From contig NC_053042.1 in the NCBI RefSeq assembly GCF_003473485.1, positions 18,124,501-18,188,500 of the forward strand: DNA of 64,000 nt. The letters are read 5' to 3'. This DNA comes from Medicago truncatula. Its lineage: Eukaryota; Streptophyta; Magnoliopsida; Fabales; Fabaceae. Within the stretch, counting starts at the first letter, position 1; each line of letters opens with the position of its first letter. Below the pieces are notes generated by a model. It worked only from the letters and a program-made list of their open reading frames with translations. It was not told the DNA's origin and did no database searches. Position numbers and translations under genes: made by a program. Positions 34,055 through 43,840 of the stretch are shown piece after piece.

Positions 34055-34415
34055 GTTTTGTCTGCTGCGAAGCTTAACCCAGAAGCACGGCAGGTTTATA
34101 AAAAACGAAGAAGGCAGTAGTAGACTAGTAGTACAGACTTAGAAAGCGCGTTTGAATATACTCTCAGTATCATCAGCTGTCGATTCAGAGAAGGTCAATG
34201 GGGTAACGAATATGTGAAGCAATTACAAGCATGTTCGATTCAGCTGTCGGACAAAGTACGCGGTTTGATTAGACTGAGTAAGGCTATGTGTGGCTAAGAA
34301 TGTTTTGTCCGTTGCAGCTTAATCCGATGATAAAAGAAGAAGTGTTAGGCAGTAGGAGAATTAGAATACGCATTTGAATATACTCTTTGTATCATCAAAT
34401 CAAATTCAAATGGGT
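34055..34415 (+). repeat. Duplicated upstream segment of the ARO-like gene
   Basis: The order TGTTTTGTC..GCAGCTTAA..CC..GGCAGTAG..CGTTTGAATATACTC..GTATCATCA occurs first at about 34055-34175 and again at about 34298-34400, where it runs into the start codon. It looks like a tandem duplication of promoter/5' leader sequence. Confidence 0.75.
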
Positions 34416-35462
34416 AAAAACAATTATTCTTTGAAACGAATGCTAGCAAATTTGGTCCAGCTGGCCGACAAAGTAGCGAAAGCAGCAGAGAAGGCAATCC
34501 CGTTCAAACAAGAATGTGGGGATATCAGATCCAAAGTGGAGAAACTCTCCGATCTTCTACGGCAGGCAGCGATGATCACCTACGAACTGTATGAGCCTCC
34601 GACTCGGCATATCTTCTGGGACACACTAAATATACTTAACAAGGCTCTTTCCTTGCTTCTCAAGAAGCGCATATTCATCATCATCCCCGTCTCCGCTTTT
34701 AGCAAAACTTCCACCAAACTTCAAAATTCCATTGGCAACTTTTCCTGGCTCTTCCGTATCTCCTCCCTCCACGACGATAACCAGTATATCGGCCTTCCTC
34801 CCATAGCCGCAAATACTGGCATGATTTACCACATTTGGGAACAGATGGCCATCCTCCGTACCGGCTCCCCGAAGGATCGTTCGGACGCCGCCGCTTCACT
34901 TATGTCACTAGCAGACGACATCAACTTTTACACATGTATAATCATCCTGGAAGGAGGGGTGGTTCCCATTTTGAAGTTGATGAAAGAAGGGAACACAAAA
35001 GAAGGAAAACAAACTGCTGCAAGAGCCATTGCTCTTTTCGTTTCTGACATAGCAGCGGACAAGCAAGTTGTCTCCTTCATTTGCGAACAAATTTCCATCC
35101 TTCATACTGACTCGTTGGAGGATCGTTCTGATGCAGCCGCATCCCTCGTATTTCTAGCAAATGAAAGCGACCGTTATGGGGAGATGATCATCGAAGAAGG
35201 AGGAGTAGGGCCCCTTTTGAAATTGATGAAGGAAGAAGGGAACTATCAAGGCAGAGAGAATGCTGCAAAAGCCATTCGTATACTCAAACCCATCAACTCT
35301 GCCATTATACTCAACACAAACGCAACCATCGGCACACAGGAGGATTTAAGTCTATGTACAAACATACGCACTCCGGTCCATTTCATAAGAGAGAAACGAA
35401 TCAATAAACATAATGTATTTGGGAAACTTTATGAATCAAATCAAATATCTGAAATTGTATAG
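34410..35462 (+). CDS. ARO-like armadillo repeat protein, short form
   Basis: The product is 350 residues from the ATG at 34410 (MGKNNYSLKR). Residues 1 to about 130 match the N-terminal domain of Arabidopsis ARO (armadillo-repeat-only) proteins: VQLADKVAKAAEKAIPFKQE, KLSDLLRQAA, RHIFWDTLNILNKALSLLLKK, NSIGNFSWLFR and LPPIAAN. Two armadillo modules follow at 141-210 (WEQMAILRTGS..DRSDAAASL) and 223-292 (CEQISILHTDS..DRSDAAASL), spaced 82 residues and clearly an internal duplication. Typical ARO proteins have about 650 residues and more ARM repeats; here an unrelated 58-residue tail replaces the rest. ARO proteins act at the plasma membrane in polarised growth; whether this short form does is unknown. 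The frame is intact. Decayed relatives lie at 18.5 and 51.4-51.8 kb. Confidence 0.82.
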   Translation: MGKNNYSLKRMLANLVQLADKVAKAAEKAIPFKQECGDIRSKVEKLSDLLRQAAMITYELYEPPTRHIFWDTLNILNKALSLLLKKRIFIIIPVSAFSKTSTKLQNSIGNFSWLFRISSLHDDNQYIGLPPIAANTGMIYHIWEQMAILRTGSPKDRSDAAASLMSLADDINFYTCIIILEGGVVPILKLMKEGNTKEGKQTAARAIALFVSDIAADKQVVSFICEQISILHTDSLEDRSDAAASLVFLANESDRYGEMIIEEGGVGPLLKLMKEEGNYQGRENAAKAIRILKPINSAIILNTNATIGTQEDLSLCTNIRTPVHFIREKRINKHNVFGKLYESNQISEIV

Positions 35463-36059
35463 CCCTTATTTGTCTCTTATAAAATTGATCAGATGAAATA
35501 TTATTTTTACATGAATTCCAAGACATTCGTTGACCATGTATCCTGCTCAAAAGGTCGGATTTTGTTTTTAATACTCTAAGGTGTGTTTGGTTTGGAAGAC
35601 AAATTGTGAAGAGAGAAAGTGGTGAGAGAGATTATGAGAAGAGAGAATTATGTGAGACACAGAGTAGATTTGATGTATTATTTGGTAGAAGAGGGATTGA
35701 AGAGAAGTAGAGGAGAGAGAAGTGTTGATTACTTTTAAAAGTACCAAAATATCCATCAATTAAAAAACCATAAAAATAAATTTTATAAAATCTAATTGAT
35801 TTTTTTTTGAAGGATAAAATCTAATTGATATAATTAGATTATGTAAACTAATTTTATCAATTTAAGGTAATTAATTAAACTATTATATTTAATCAAATTT
35901 AACTTTTTGATATATATGTCAAAAAATTTGTTATAAGATATAAGCAAATTATTGATTGATTAAATTGTTAACATATTTGTTATATACTAATAAGCTTAAA
36001 AAAAAAAAGACAAAAAAAATAACAAATGAATACTAGAAATTTTAATAAACTAGCCCTCA

Positions 36060-36240
36060 ATCTCTCTTCCGTATTTCTTGCGTTTCAATATGTTAACCAT
36101 CTTCTCTCCTCCCTCAATCTCTCTTCCCTATTTCTTGCGTATTTCTAATAAAGAGTAAGTATTCACATATTAAAAAGACAAATATATTAACCATCTTCTC
36201 TCCTCCCTCAATCTCTCTTCCCTATTTCTTGCGTTTCAAT
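36060..36240. repeat. Tandem repeat near 36.1 kb
   Basis: ACCATCTTCTCTCCTCCCTC followed by AATCTCTCTTCCCTATTTCT recurs two to three times. Confidence 0.8.
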
Positions 36241-36339
36241 CAGAGTGTAAGTGTCATGACCATGTTTATAGTAAATACATTATTAATCAAAATATGAAAT
36301 TTTATAGCCCTCATTCGTCTCAAGTAAAAACAATCAAGC

Positions 36340-36424
36340 TAGTTTATCTGAATTTAACTCAGTTGATAAAAACAATGCATAATATATAGTCCGAGGTTCG
36401 AATCTCAGACAAAAAAGAAAAAAA
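36340..36424 (+). repeat. tRNA-derived SINE
   Basis: A-box-like TTTAACTCAGTTGATAAAAA and B-box GAGGTTCGAATCTC are followed by an A-rich tail. The flanks CAATCAAGC and CGACCAAGC agree at 7 of 9 positions. The related segment near 35.5 kb has no insertion at this point. Confidence 0.75.
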
Positions 36425-37778
36425 CGACCAAGCCAAATGTTATTTTTACATGGATTCCAAGACATTCGTTGCCCATGTGTCATGCTAAGAAAAAGTAAAA
36501 TGAATTACACCTTGCTTATTTACACCAACTTTATTTATGAATCAAATGAATTAATGAAACATATTTGTATACATTTGTGTTTACTTAGACTTGTTTTATG
36601 TTTATAATTGTGTGTTCCAAAACATAAATGTTACCGTAACAAAGTGAGTGAGTGTTAACAAATGTTTTTTAATGAAAGTTACAATGCGGCGGTTTGTAGC
36701 ATTTGTAAATAGGGGAGCTTGGAATGAAAGGTGGTGTGCACTTGCAGACACTCCGGTACTCAAGTCAGTATATGAGCTAGAAAAGGGGTTAAGGGCGGAA
36801 AAATATTGTACCTTTGGAGAATGTAGGAAGTCCCCTTATATAGTGAAAAGGTACAGGTGCCATTGTTAATGGTGAGGGACGTTGCTCGTCGATTATGGCT
36901 GCAGGAACCGTAACTATCGAGCTTTACAAAACGACAATCAAGGGGACCATTATAATTCTTTTTGAATTGGTTCTTTGGTTACTACGAGCACCGTCTTCAC
37001 GGAGAAGGGGTGTGAAGTAAGTAATTGTCCCAGTATCAAGTTGGTTTTTTTATTGGACTTGGACTGCTTTAAGCATAGCCTTTAGGCAATCTAGAACAAG
37101 AAAATTGCTTTTTTGACAATGAATACTTCCTATTGACACAAGTAAATGACGCTTTTACCCTCAGCGGCAGTTAACAACCGTTAGGCTATGCGCCGACAGT
37201 TAACAGCCGCTGGCTTCCAGCGGCAGTTAACTGCCATTGTGTTCGTTTATATGAACATAACAACAAAGGAGTTTCCAAAACTCTATTGTTGCGGATTGAA
37301 GATCAAGAGGTGCCATTTTTCCCAATTGTTGCGGATTCAACGTCAATTACGCTCACAAAATCAAGTAAGTTGTTACCATCCTATTACATTGCTATTTTCT
37401 GATTGATTTGTTATTTTTTTGGTTAAATTGCGATTATAGAGGTTTAGGTTAGATTACGCTCACAAAATCAAGTAAGTTGATTTTATGATGTTATAGTTTA
37501 GGTTGTTTGAATTGTTAGGTTTAGGTTAGAATTGTTTAGATTGTTAGAATTGTAGAATTGTTATGTAATTATGGTAGAATTTTTAGGATTAGATGAATTG
37601 TTGTATAATCGTTGCGATTAGTTTAAGTTTGTTATGAAATTTTGTTGTTATGAATTTGTGATAGAATTGTTACGATTAGTTACGGTATAATTTTTAGGAT
37701 CAGTTTAGGTTTTGATGAATTATTGTAGAATTGTTACGACATGATTTAGGTTTTGATCGCCGATTTGTATATGTAGAT

Positions 37779-38036
37779 ATGTCTTATAATCAGGAAAACG
37801 TTGAGTTGAACAAAAAGTAGGGTGATGACAAGAAGAAAAAAAAATCGTCGATGACATGGCACGGAATCACATGTAATGGATCTGTCAAAAAGAAGGATTC
37901 AAAAGTGCTGGTGTATGATCATTCGAGGTTGAGGAGGAGCGGGAGGACATGCTATTTTGGTCCTCAGCCAAAAGCAGGTGCCCTAGGGACTGTCGAGTAC
38001 AACCCAATTGACTTGTGTGATGAGGAAGATGATTGA
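37779..38036 (+). pseudogene. MULE-internal small ORF A (function unknown)
   Basis: From the ATG at 37779 the frame reads MSYNQENVELNKK, an in-frame TAG at 37818-37820, then a Lys-run and MTWHGITCNGSVKKKDSKVL to the TGA at 38034-38036. The C-terminus is acidic (IDLCDEEDD). The part after the stop, starting at Met 37851, could be translated as 61 residues. I do not recognise a domain. It sits just inside the left TIR and points toward gene B. Confidence 0.5.
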
Positions 38037-38385
38037 ATGTAATGGGTTGTAATATCTAATTGTTTTGGATCCTTTTTTATGTTTTTTTATGGTACATTTT
38101 GCTAGACATATTGGTACTTTGAATAAATTCGCGTTTTGAATAATTTCAATTAGAATCGCGTTTTGAATAATTTCAATTAAAGCCGCGTTTTGAATAATTG
38201 CGTATTAGAATAAAAACTAATTAAATCTAACATGAATTCAACTAATTAAAATTGCGTAATGAATAAATAAATTCAAAAAGTGAATAAATAAGATAATTAT
38301 AGTTCCATTCAAAACAATATGTTTTGTACATATTCAACTATATATGTTATCACATCACATTGCATTACATTACATTCCGGAATGT

Positions 38386-38621
38386 ACCTTCCAACTACAA
38401 CAATTATCTTACCTCTGAATGGGATAAATTCAAACTTGCTAAACAGCAGAACTCCAATGTTCGATGAGCATTTTAAATGATGGTAATCAAGTGTCAAAAG
38501 AATGAGGTGCATTCCTTGACACTTGAATACCATCATTCAAGAGGCTCATCGAATACTGGAGTCCTTCCGTTTAACAAATTTGAATTACTCATTCAAAGGA
38601 AGACAATTGTTGCAGTTGGAC
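38386..38621. repeat. Long hairpin 1 inside the MULE
   Basis: The left arm (ACCTTCCAACTACAACAATT.. ATGATGGTAATCAAGTGTCA) and right arm (TGACACTTGAATACCATCAT.. ACAATTGTTGCAGTTGGACG) are near-complementary over about 105 nt with a loop of about 18 nt. Confidence 0.88.
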
Positions 38622-38627
38622 GTTTGC

Positions 38628-38955
38628 ACCTTCCAACTACAACAATTGTGTTACCTCTGAATGAGGTAAATTCAAACTTGCCAAGCATCAGGACTCCAGC
38701 GTACGTCCGGTATTCCCGTTGTTCCATTCAAAAGATTAAATTCTTGTTAGGTTTGGATTAAATGATGGTATTCAAGTGTCAAAAAAATGAGGTGCATTCC
38801 TTGAAACTTCAATACCTTCATCTAAATTACACGCCTAACATGAATTTATTCTTTTAAAAGGAACAACGGGAATGCCGGACGTATGCTGGAGTCCTGCCGT
38901 TTGGCAAGTTTGAATTACCCTATCCAGAGGAACACAATTGTTGTAGCTGGAAGGT
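38628..38955. repeat. Long hairpin 2 inside the MULE
   Basis: Arms of about 155 nt are near-complementary; the outer 96 nt (from ACCTTCCAACTACAACAATT to ATTCCCGTTGTTCC, against its inverse ending GGAAGGT) show only scattered mismatches. The loop carries AATGAGGTGCATTCC. It is a diverged tandem copy of hairpin 1 and ends 15 bases from the stop codon of gene B. Confidence 0.9.
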
Positions 38956-38970
38956 GCATTCATTCGATAC

Positions 38971-39304
38971 CTAATGACGATCTTCTGGCGGAATCAAACT
39001 TTTGATGATATCTTCAGTTGATCTCAGCTACGTCACCCGCATATCGATCCACTGGAAGATGTTGTGCTCCCAAAACATGCTCTTCACGTTTTCGTCATTC
39101 GTTAATTCAACCCAAGTGAATGATACTCTCCCCTCGTCGAGCGTTGGACGTTTATACCGAACGTGTTCTACCCTCCTTGTGTCTCTGGGGTTGACTCCTT
39201 GGTTCATCCTTGAGACCTCTTAACGTTACACCAAGGCACCGAACCTTCAACCTCTTAGGTTCTCCGCCGTTGAATTGTGCATGAACGTTGATCCACCCGG
39301 CCAT
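38971..39304 (-). pseudogene. MULE-internal small gene B (frameshifted copy)
   Basis: From the ATG at 39304 on the minus strand it reads MAGWINVHAQFNGGEPKRLK and VRCLGVTLRGLKD. About 14 bases present in the copy at 49.5 kb are then missing, which breaks the frame; the remaining sequence still matches that copy through WEHN..FQWIDMRVT and ends at the TAG 38971-38973. The product is a short protein of about 115 residues without a domain I can name; it resembles the N-terminal part of legume MULE proteins. Hairpin 2 follows directly. Confidence 0.7.
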
Positions 39305-40050
39305 TGTTTCAAATCTACACAATTAGAAATTAAAAATAATCAATGAAAAACTCATTCAAACACTTGTAGTGAAAATTTGGCATAAACCCTAAAAATCCTA
39401 AACAAACCCTAAAAAATTTATAAAATTCGAAAAAAATATAAATTCAAGCAATATAACTTCATTATAACATGTATTCATAATATATGTTAATAGTATTTCA
39501 GATCTACATCATAAATATATTAAAAACAAAAATTCAAACCCTAAAAAATTTATAAAATTCGAAAAATAAATAAATTCAAGCAATATAGCTTCATTATAAC
39601 AGATATTCATAATATATGTTAATAACATTTCAGATATACAACATAACTATATTAAAAACAAAAATTCAAAATTTAATTATTAACCAACAACTAAAATTAT
39701 AAACATATAAACACATATACTAACTAAAATGTATGACAATAGCATAAGTGATAACTTGCTTGTGATTTAGTGGAAGAAATTTTGGATGATTTGATAGAGT
39801 TTTTTTAGATAGAGAGAGTGAAAATTTGAGAGAAAGATGATGATGGTGATGATGGAGTGAGTGCCTCGATTATGGCTACTGACTTGAATATATCACGAAC
39901 ACAACGGCAGTTAACTGCCGCTGGAAGCCAGCAGTTGTTAACTGTCGGCGTATAGCCTAACAGTTGTTAACTGCCGTTGAGGATAAAAACGTCATTTACT
40001 TGTGTCAACATGAAGTATTCTAAATCAGAAAAACAATTTTCCTAGAACAA

Positions 40051-40400
40051 TATCCCTCTAAGCTATTGCTCTTATAGTAAAAGTGATGATTCAAGCTATA
40101 ATGAAATTCTATGCGGCGATGGAGATTATACTAGTAGGGACTATGTTGGAAGAGCGTGATGCTCGCCTAGTATTTGTAGTTTATACGAAGACTGCAAGTT
40201 CTAGGAGTAACGAGGATTGGTGGTTTGCAAAGAACCTTTCTCATATAAATATTTGCATAAACCAAGCGATTTCAATGTTTTGTCTTGTAATGTGCTCGTA
40301 AAGAGCTGGTTAATTTGAGAAGAATTGTGCACGCAAATAGTGAAGGATAACGATGCCCATTTGTTTGTGGTTACTACCTGGATCCTCTAGGTTTGATTTT
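40051..40400. other. Spacer right of the MULE
   Basis: An open frame (40083-40301) has no recognisable homology. It joins the sequence left of 37091 once the MULE and one copy of the 9-bp duplication are removed. Confidence 0.5.
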
Positions 40401-40825
40401 GATGATGTTTGGTGATGCCTAGTTTGGATAGTTAATCCATATTGTTTTTGTTGTGTTGTCTTAGCCTAGCTTGTAAAGCACACTAATGATATCTAAAACT
40501 CTCAAATCCACTGTGTCACGCTGTTTTGAAAATATTTATTAGATAGCTACAAATAAAGTTTGGTTTAATTTTACAAAATATTATTACGCAGAACTTTATT
40601 TTTTGAGGTATTGATTCGAATCAAGGAATACCTTGCATATTTTGATTCGAATCATTATGACCTATGGGTTTCCCTTTTCAAGTATTTGATTCGAAACTCT
40701 GCTTAAAAAGAAAAATGATTCGAATCAAAATCTTGCTGATTCATATCAACCTTTAACTGAAAACCTATGAATCGAATCAATGTTCATGGCTATAAAATCA
40801 ATCTTCATCATATCTCATACTTTAA

Positions 40826-41205
40826 GACTTTGTTTGAGAGTTTGGAGGGGAGGGGAGGGTTTTGGAAAAAAGGAAGGAGCAAGTGGAAGAAATAGAAAAC
40901 ATTGGGAGGAGAGGGCTTTGGAGGTTAATTTTTTTTACTCATAATAAAAAATCTCCCTCATTTGGGGGAACTCAAAAATTGTATTGGGGGAGAGTTTTGG
41001 GGGTTATGGAGGGTTTATATGAATTTTTCAAATTCAATATATGTTGTTATAATATTCTTAAAATTAAAAGTATATTAATCATAAATACTTACTAGTTTAT
41101 TATTCTCTAAAAAACTGTTCTTTCAAAAAATGTGAATTTTTTATCCATTTTTTTATATATTTTCAACCCCCCAAAGCCCTCCCCTCCAAACTCCTAAACA
41201 AAGCC
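40826..41205. mobile_element. Tourist-like (PIF/Harbinger) MITE, copy 2
   Basis: It matches copy 1 (27665-28056) from end to end, with TIRs GACTTTGTTTGAGAGTTT and, inverted, AAACTCCTAAACAAAGCC, and TAA on both flanks (40823-40825, 41206-41208). Confidence 0.88.
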
Positions 41206-41300
41206 TAAAATTACACTATTTTATTCTAATCACAAATGACTTGATTTGAATCAAACCCAACTTTTTACTTTATTTTTTGGACAAACTTGTTCCTACCTTG

Positions 41301-41303
<3 letters not shown>

Positions 41304-41351
<48 letters not shown>
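41304..41351. repeat. (TA)n microsatellite
   Basis: About 24 TA units. Confidence 0.97.
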
Positions 41352-41354
<3 letters not shown>

Positions 41355-41403
41355 CCTTCACTCATTACACTTGTTATTGAATTAATTTACCAAAACACTC
41401 TAA

Positions 41404-41407
<4 letters not shown>

Positions 41408-41461
<54 letters not shown>
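41408..41461. repeat. (CT)n microsatellite
   Basis: About 27 CT units followed by a CCCTCCCT-rich stretch. Confidence 0.97.
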
Positions 41462-41462
<1 letters not shown>

Positions 41463-41981
41463 CCTTCCCCTCCCTCCCTCCCTTTTACAAACTTCTTCAT
41501 ATTAAACACTTCTTTTAAGAACACTTGTAGGATTTGAGATCTAGATTGTTAGGGTTCTACAAGATAATTGTATGTTTAGTTCTAATCAAGGATCTAAAGA
41601 AAAAGGAGATATTTTCACTTCCAAAGGTAATTGTGTGGGTTATTTATCAAACAATCATGATTGAGTGGGATCGAAGCAGAGTTATAGAAAAGAAGATTAC
41701 AGGGTAAGAGGAACGAAGGATTGCATGCTACCTTGGTATTCCTCCAATTCCAAGGATCTTGAAGATTGAAGGCATTGGAGTGGTTACATAGTGTAGAATA
41801 TTTAGAATCCTACTTGGTGATTCTTAAATTGAAGGAATCTTGTAATTAATTTTTGTAAACATCTTCAACATTCTAGTGGAAGTCCATAGAAGAAGATATA
41901 TTTTCTTCTACGGAGAGAGGATGATAGTGGGATGCCTTCGTCAACGGATGGTTTGAACCGCAAATATATGTTGGCGGTGTC

Positions 41982-42158
41982 ATGCAAAACAAGCCTAAGA
42001 TCGATTGGACAACTGATGATAAGAAGAAAGTCTAATACGATTTGAAAGCGATGAACATACTCATCTCTCTCCTAGACGTGAATGAGTATTACTCAATTTT
42101 ACATTGTAAAATGATTAAAGCAATGTGGGACGCTGTGAAAACTCAGAAAGAGACATGA
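41982..42158 (+). pseudogene. Copia gag-like fragment
   Basis: The frame MQNKPKIDWTTDDKKKV, stop (TAA), YDLKAMNILISLLDVNEYYS, KAMWDAVKTQKET matches the start of copia Gag polyproteins (cf. the DW..ED..K..YDLKA.N.L pattern). It ends at TGA 42156-42158. Confidence 0.75.
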
Positions 42159-42357
42159 TAATGAGTATGCTCTGATCCACGTTAAGCACTTACGTTTTAA
42201 ATAATGCATCAAAGATATTCAGTGTTTCACTTACGTTTTAGATAATGTTTAAATAGTTTAATTATATAAACCAATAAAATTAAGTTTCTTTCTACATGAA
42301 ATTTTAGAAAATTGACTATATATCATAATATTGTATTTCAATTGACTAGATATTATA

Positions 42358-43629
42358 GACTTAATTAATGATTTGGTCCCTTAAGTTATTTGTTGATTAC
42401 GTTTGGTCTCATAAGTTATAAACGTTACATTTTAGTCCCTTAACTTATATTCCGTTAGCTAAATAAATCCTTGCCGTCAACTTTTGTCAAAAAAACGTTA
42501 AAATTAATCGTCAAATGCAGAAATTCATCACATTCATCATCTTCATCAACACCCTTCATGAGATTCATCAACAAACCTAGAAAAATTAAAAACACTCAAG
42601 AAACCCAATAATCTAATTTAAAAATCAATATTCAATTTTTCCCAAATTCAAACCCCTAACCTCAAATTTTCCATATTTCTTCTAAACCATCTTCTTCCCC
42701 AAATAAATTCACGAAACAAACCAAACAAACCCTAGAAAAAGAAACTCAAAATCATCATCTTCAGCTATGTCTCGTTTAACACTGCTAAAAGCAACGATTT
42801 ATCCCTCAAATCCATATTGGTGCTACACAACCTCTTATTCCTCACAGAATCATTCCAACGTGATCAACACAACCCAAAAGTAACTACCCACAACAATAAC
42901 ACAAGCCAAAAAATTTAGAACTTTATAACTTTTGATCAATTTCAACAAATCTAATCAAAACCCAATATCTCAAAACTTGTAACAAACCCATAATTCAATT
43001 ACTAAACCCCAAAATTAAATATACAAAAAAGAAAAGACTTCAAATCAATGGTTGCAGCAAGAGCACGACACAATTTTGAATTTCGATGAGAGGGATTTGA
43101 AATGATTTTGGGAGAGGAATTTGTTGGGGGATGATTCAAAGCGAGAGAGAACAAAACAATGATAATAACAAATTACTTGATTCTATGAAGGGGTTGATTT
43201 TTTCTTTTTTTGATAACAATAATAAGGATTGGAACGATAGAGCAGGAAAGATGAAAATAAGAAATTGTTGGAAAGAAGAGATTAATAAGTTCATGCGTAT
43301 TGAAATTAGTTTAAATATGAAAAAAATAATTTGGGGATTTTTGGGTCATTGAGAGAAGAAGGAGACGACGACGATAATGAGTTTTCTGGGTTGTTGATGA
43401 AGGTTATGAAGATTGTTGATGAAGATGATGAGTTTTCTGGGGTTGATGATGAATGTGATGAATTTCTGGATTTGCTGATGAATTTTAACGTTTTTTTGAC
43501 AAAAGTTGACGGCAAGGATTTATTTGGCTAATAGAATATAAGTTAAGGGACCAAAACGTAACGTTAATAACTTATGGGACCAGAACATAACCAACAAATA
43601 ACTTAAGGGACCAAATCATTAATTAAGCC
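42358..43629. mobile_element. Long-TIR (MULE-like) element, non-autonomous
   Basis: The outer approximately 190 bp at each end are inverted copies: the left end reads GACTTAATTAATGATTTGGT, the right end is the inverse of GGCTTAATTAATGATTTGGT, and both continue through CTTGCCGTCAACTTTTGTCA. The GGCTTAA-type end resembles the other MULE MITEs here, but no 9-bp duplication could be matched. The interior has only low-complexity frames. Confidence 0.75.
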
Positions 43630-43840
43630 TAGGCTAATCATTTTAAATACAAAAAATCCTTATAAATTTATAATCTAATTCAAAATACAAAATCGAATAT
43701 AATAATCAGTTGTAAAAACATAGTATTCATATATACTTAATTAGGAAGGCCTAATAGGATACTTTTTTCTTTGTTATTGGTAAGCTGACAGTTTTACTTA
43801 AATAAGCTTGTGAAAATTCAGTCTTATCTATTAAAAAAAA

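Larger units (their letters stand above)
35463..37090. other. Intergenic region with duplicated segments
   Basis: No gene is recognised. The 3' flank of the ARO-like gene (about 35458-35540) is repeated at 36296-36490. CAATCTCTCTTCCCTATTTC-type units repeat at 36060-36240. From 36640 to 37090 there is an open but unidentified stretch (MRRFVAFVNRGAWNERWCAL). Confidence 0.55.
37100..40041. mobile_element. Non-autonomous Mutator-like element with long TIRs and two convergent small ORFs
   Basis: The ends start GAAAATTGCTTTTTTGA (left) and, inverted, GAAAATTGTTTTTCTGA (right); the terminal inverted repeats run for roughly 150-200 bp and contain repeated GGCAGTTAAC/GTTAACTGCC motifs. A perfect 9-bp duplication CTAGAACAA flanks it at 37091-37099 and 40042-40050, as expected for Mutator-like elements. 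Inside, gene A runs rightward (37779-38036) and gene B leftward (39304-38971), with two long hairpins between their stop codons. No MURA-type transposase was found. Confidence 0.9.
40400..42158 (+). mobile_element. Ty1/copia retrotransposon remnant (5' part)
   Basis: The region 40600-40790 repeats TGATTCGAATCA motifs, as seen in copia LTRs of legumes, and 1.4 kb downstream lies a gag-like reading frame. A nested Tourist-like MITE and two microsatellites interrupt it. The LTR edges could not be fixed and no second LTR or pol is present. Confidence 0.5.

Noticed and set aside
35568..35759. Half of a possible MITE starting GTGTGTTTGGTTTGGAAGA
   Set aside because: No inverted partner end or target duplication was found nearby.
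41277..41537. Frame encoding runs of Ile-Tyr and Ser-Leu
   Set aside because: Product of translating the (TA)n and (CT)n microsatellites.
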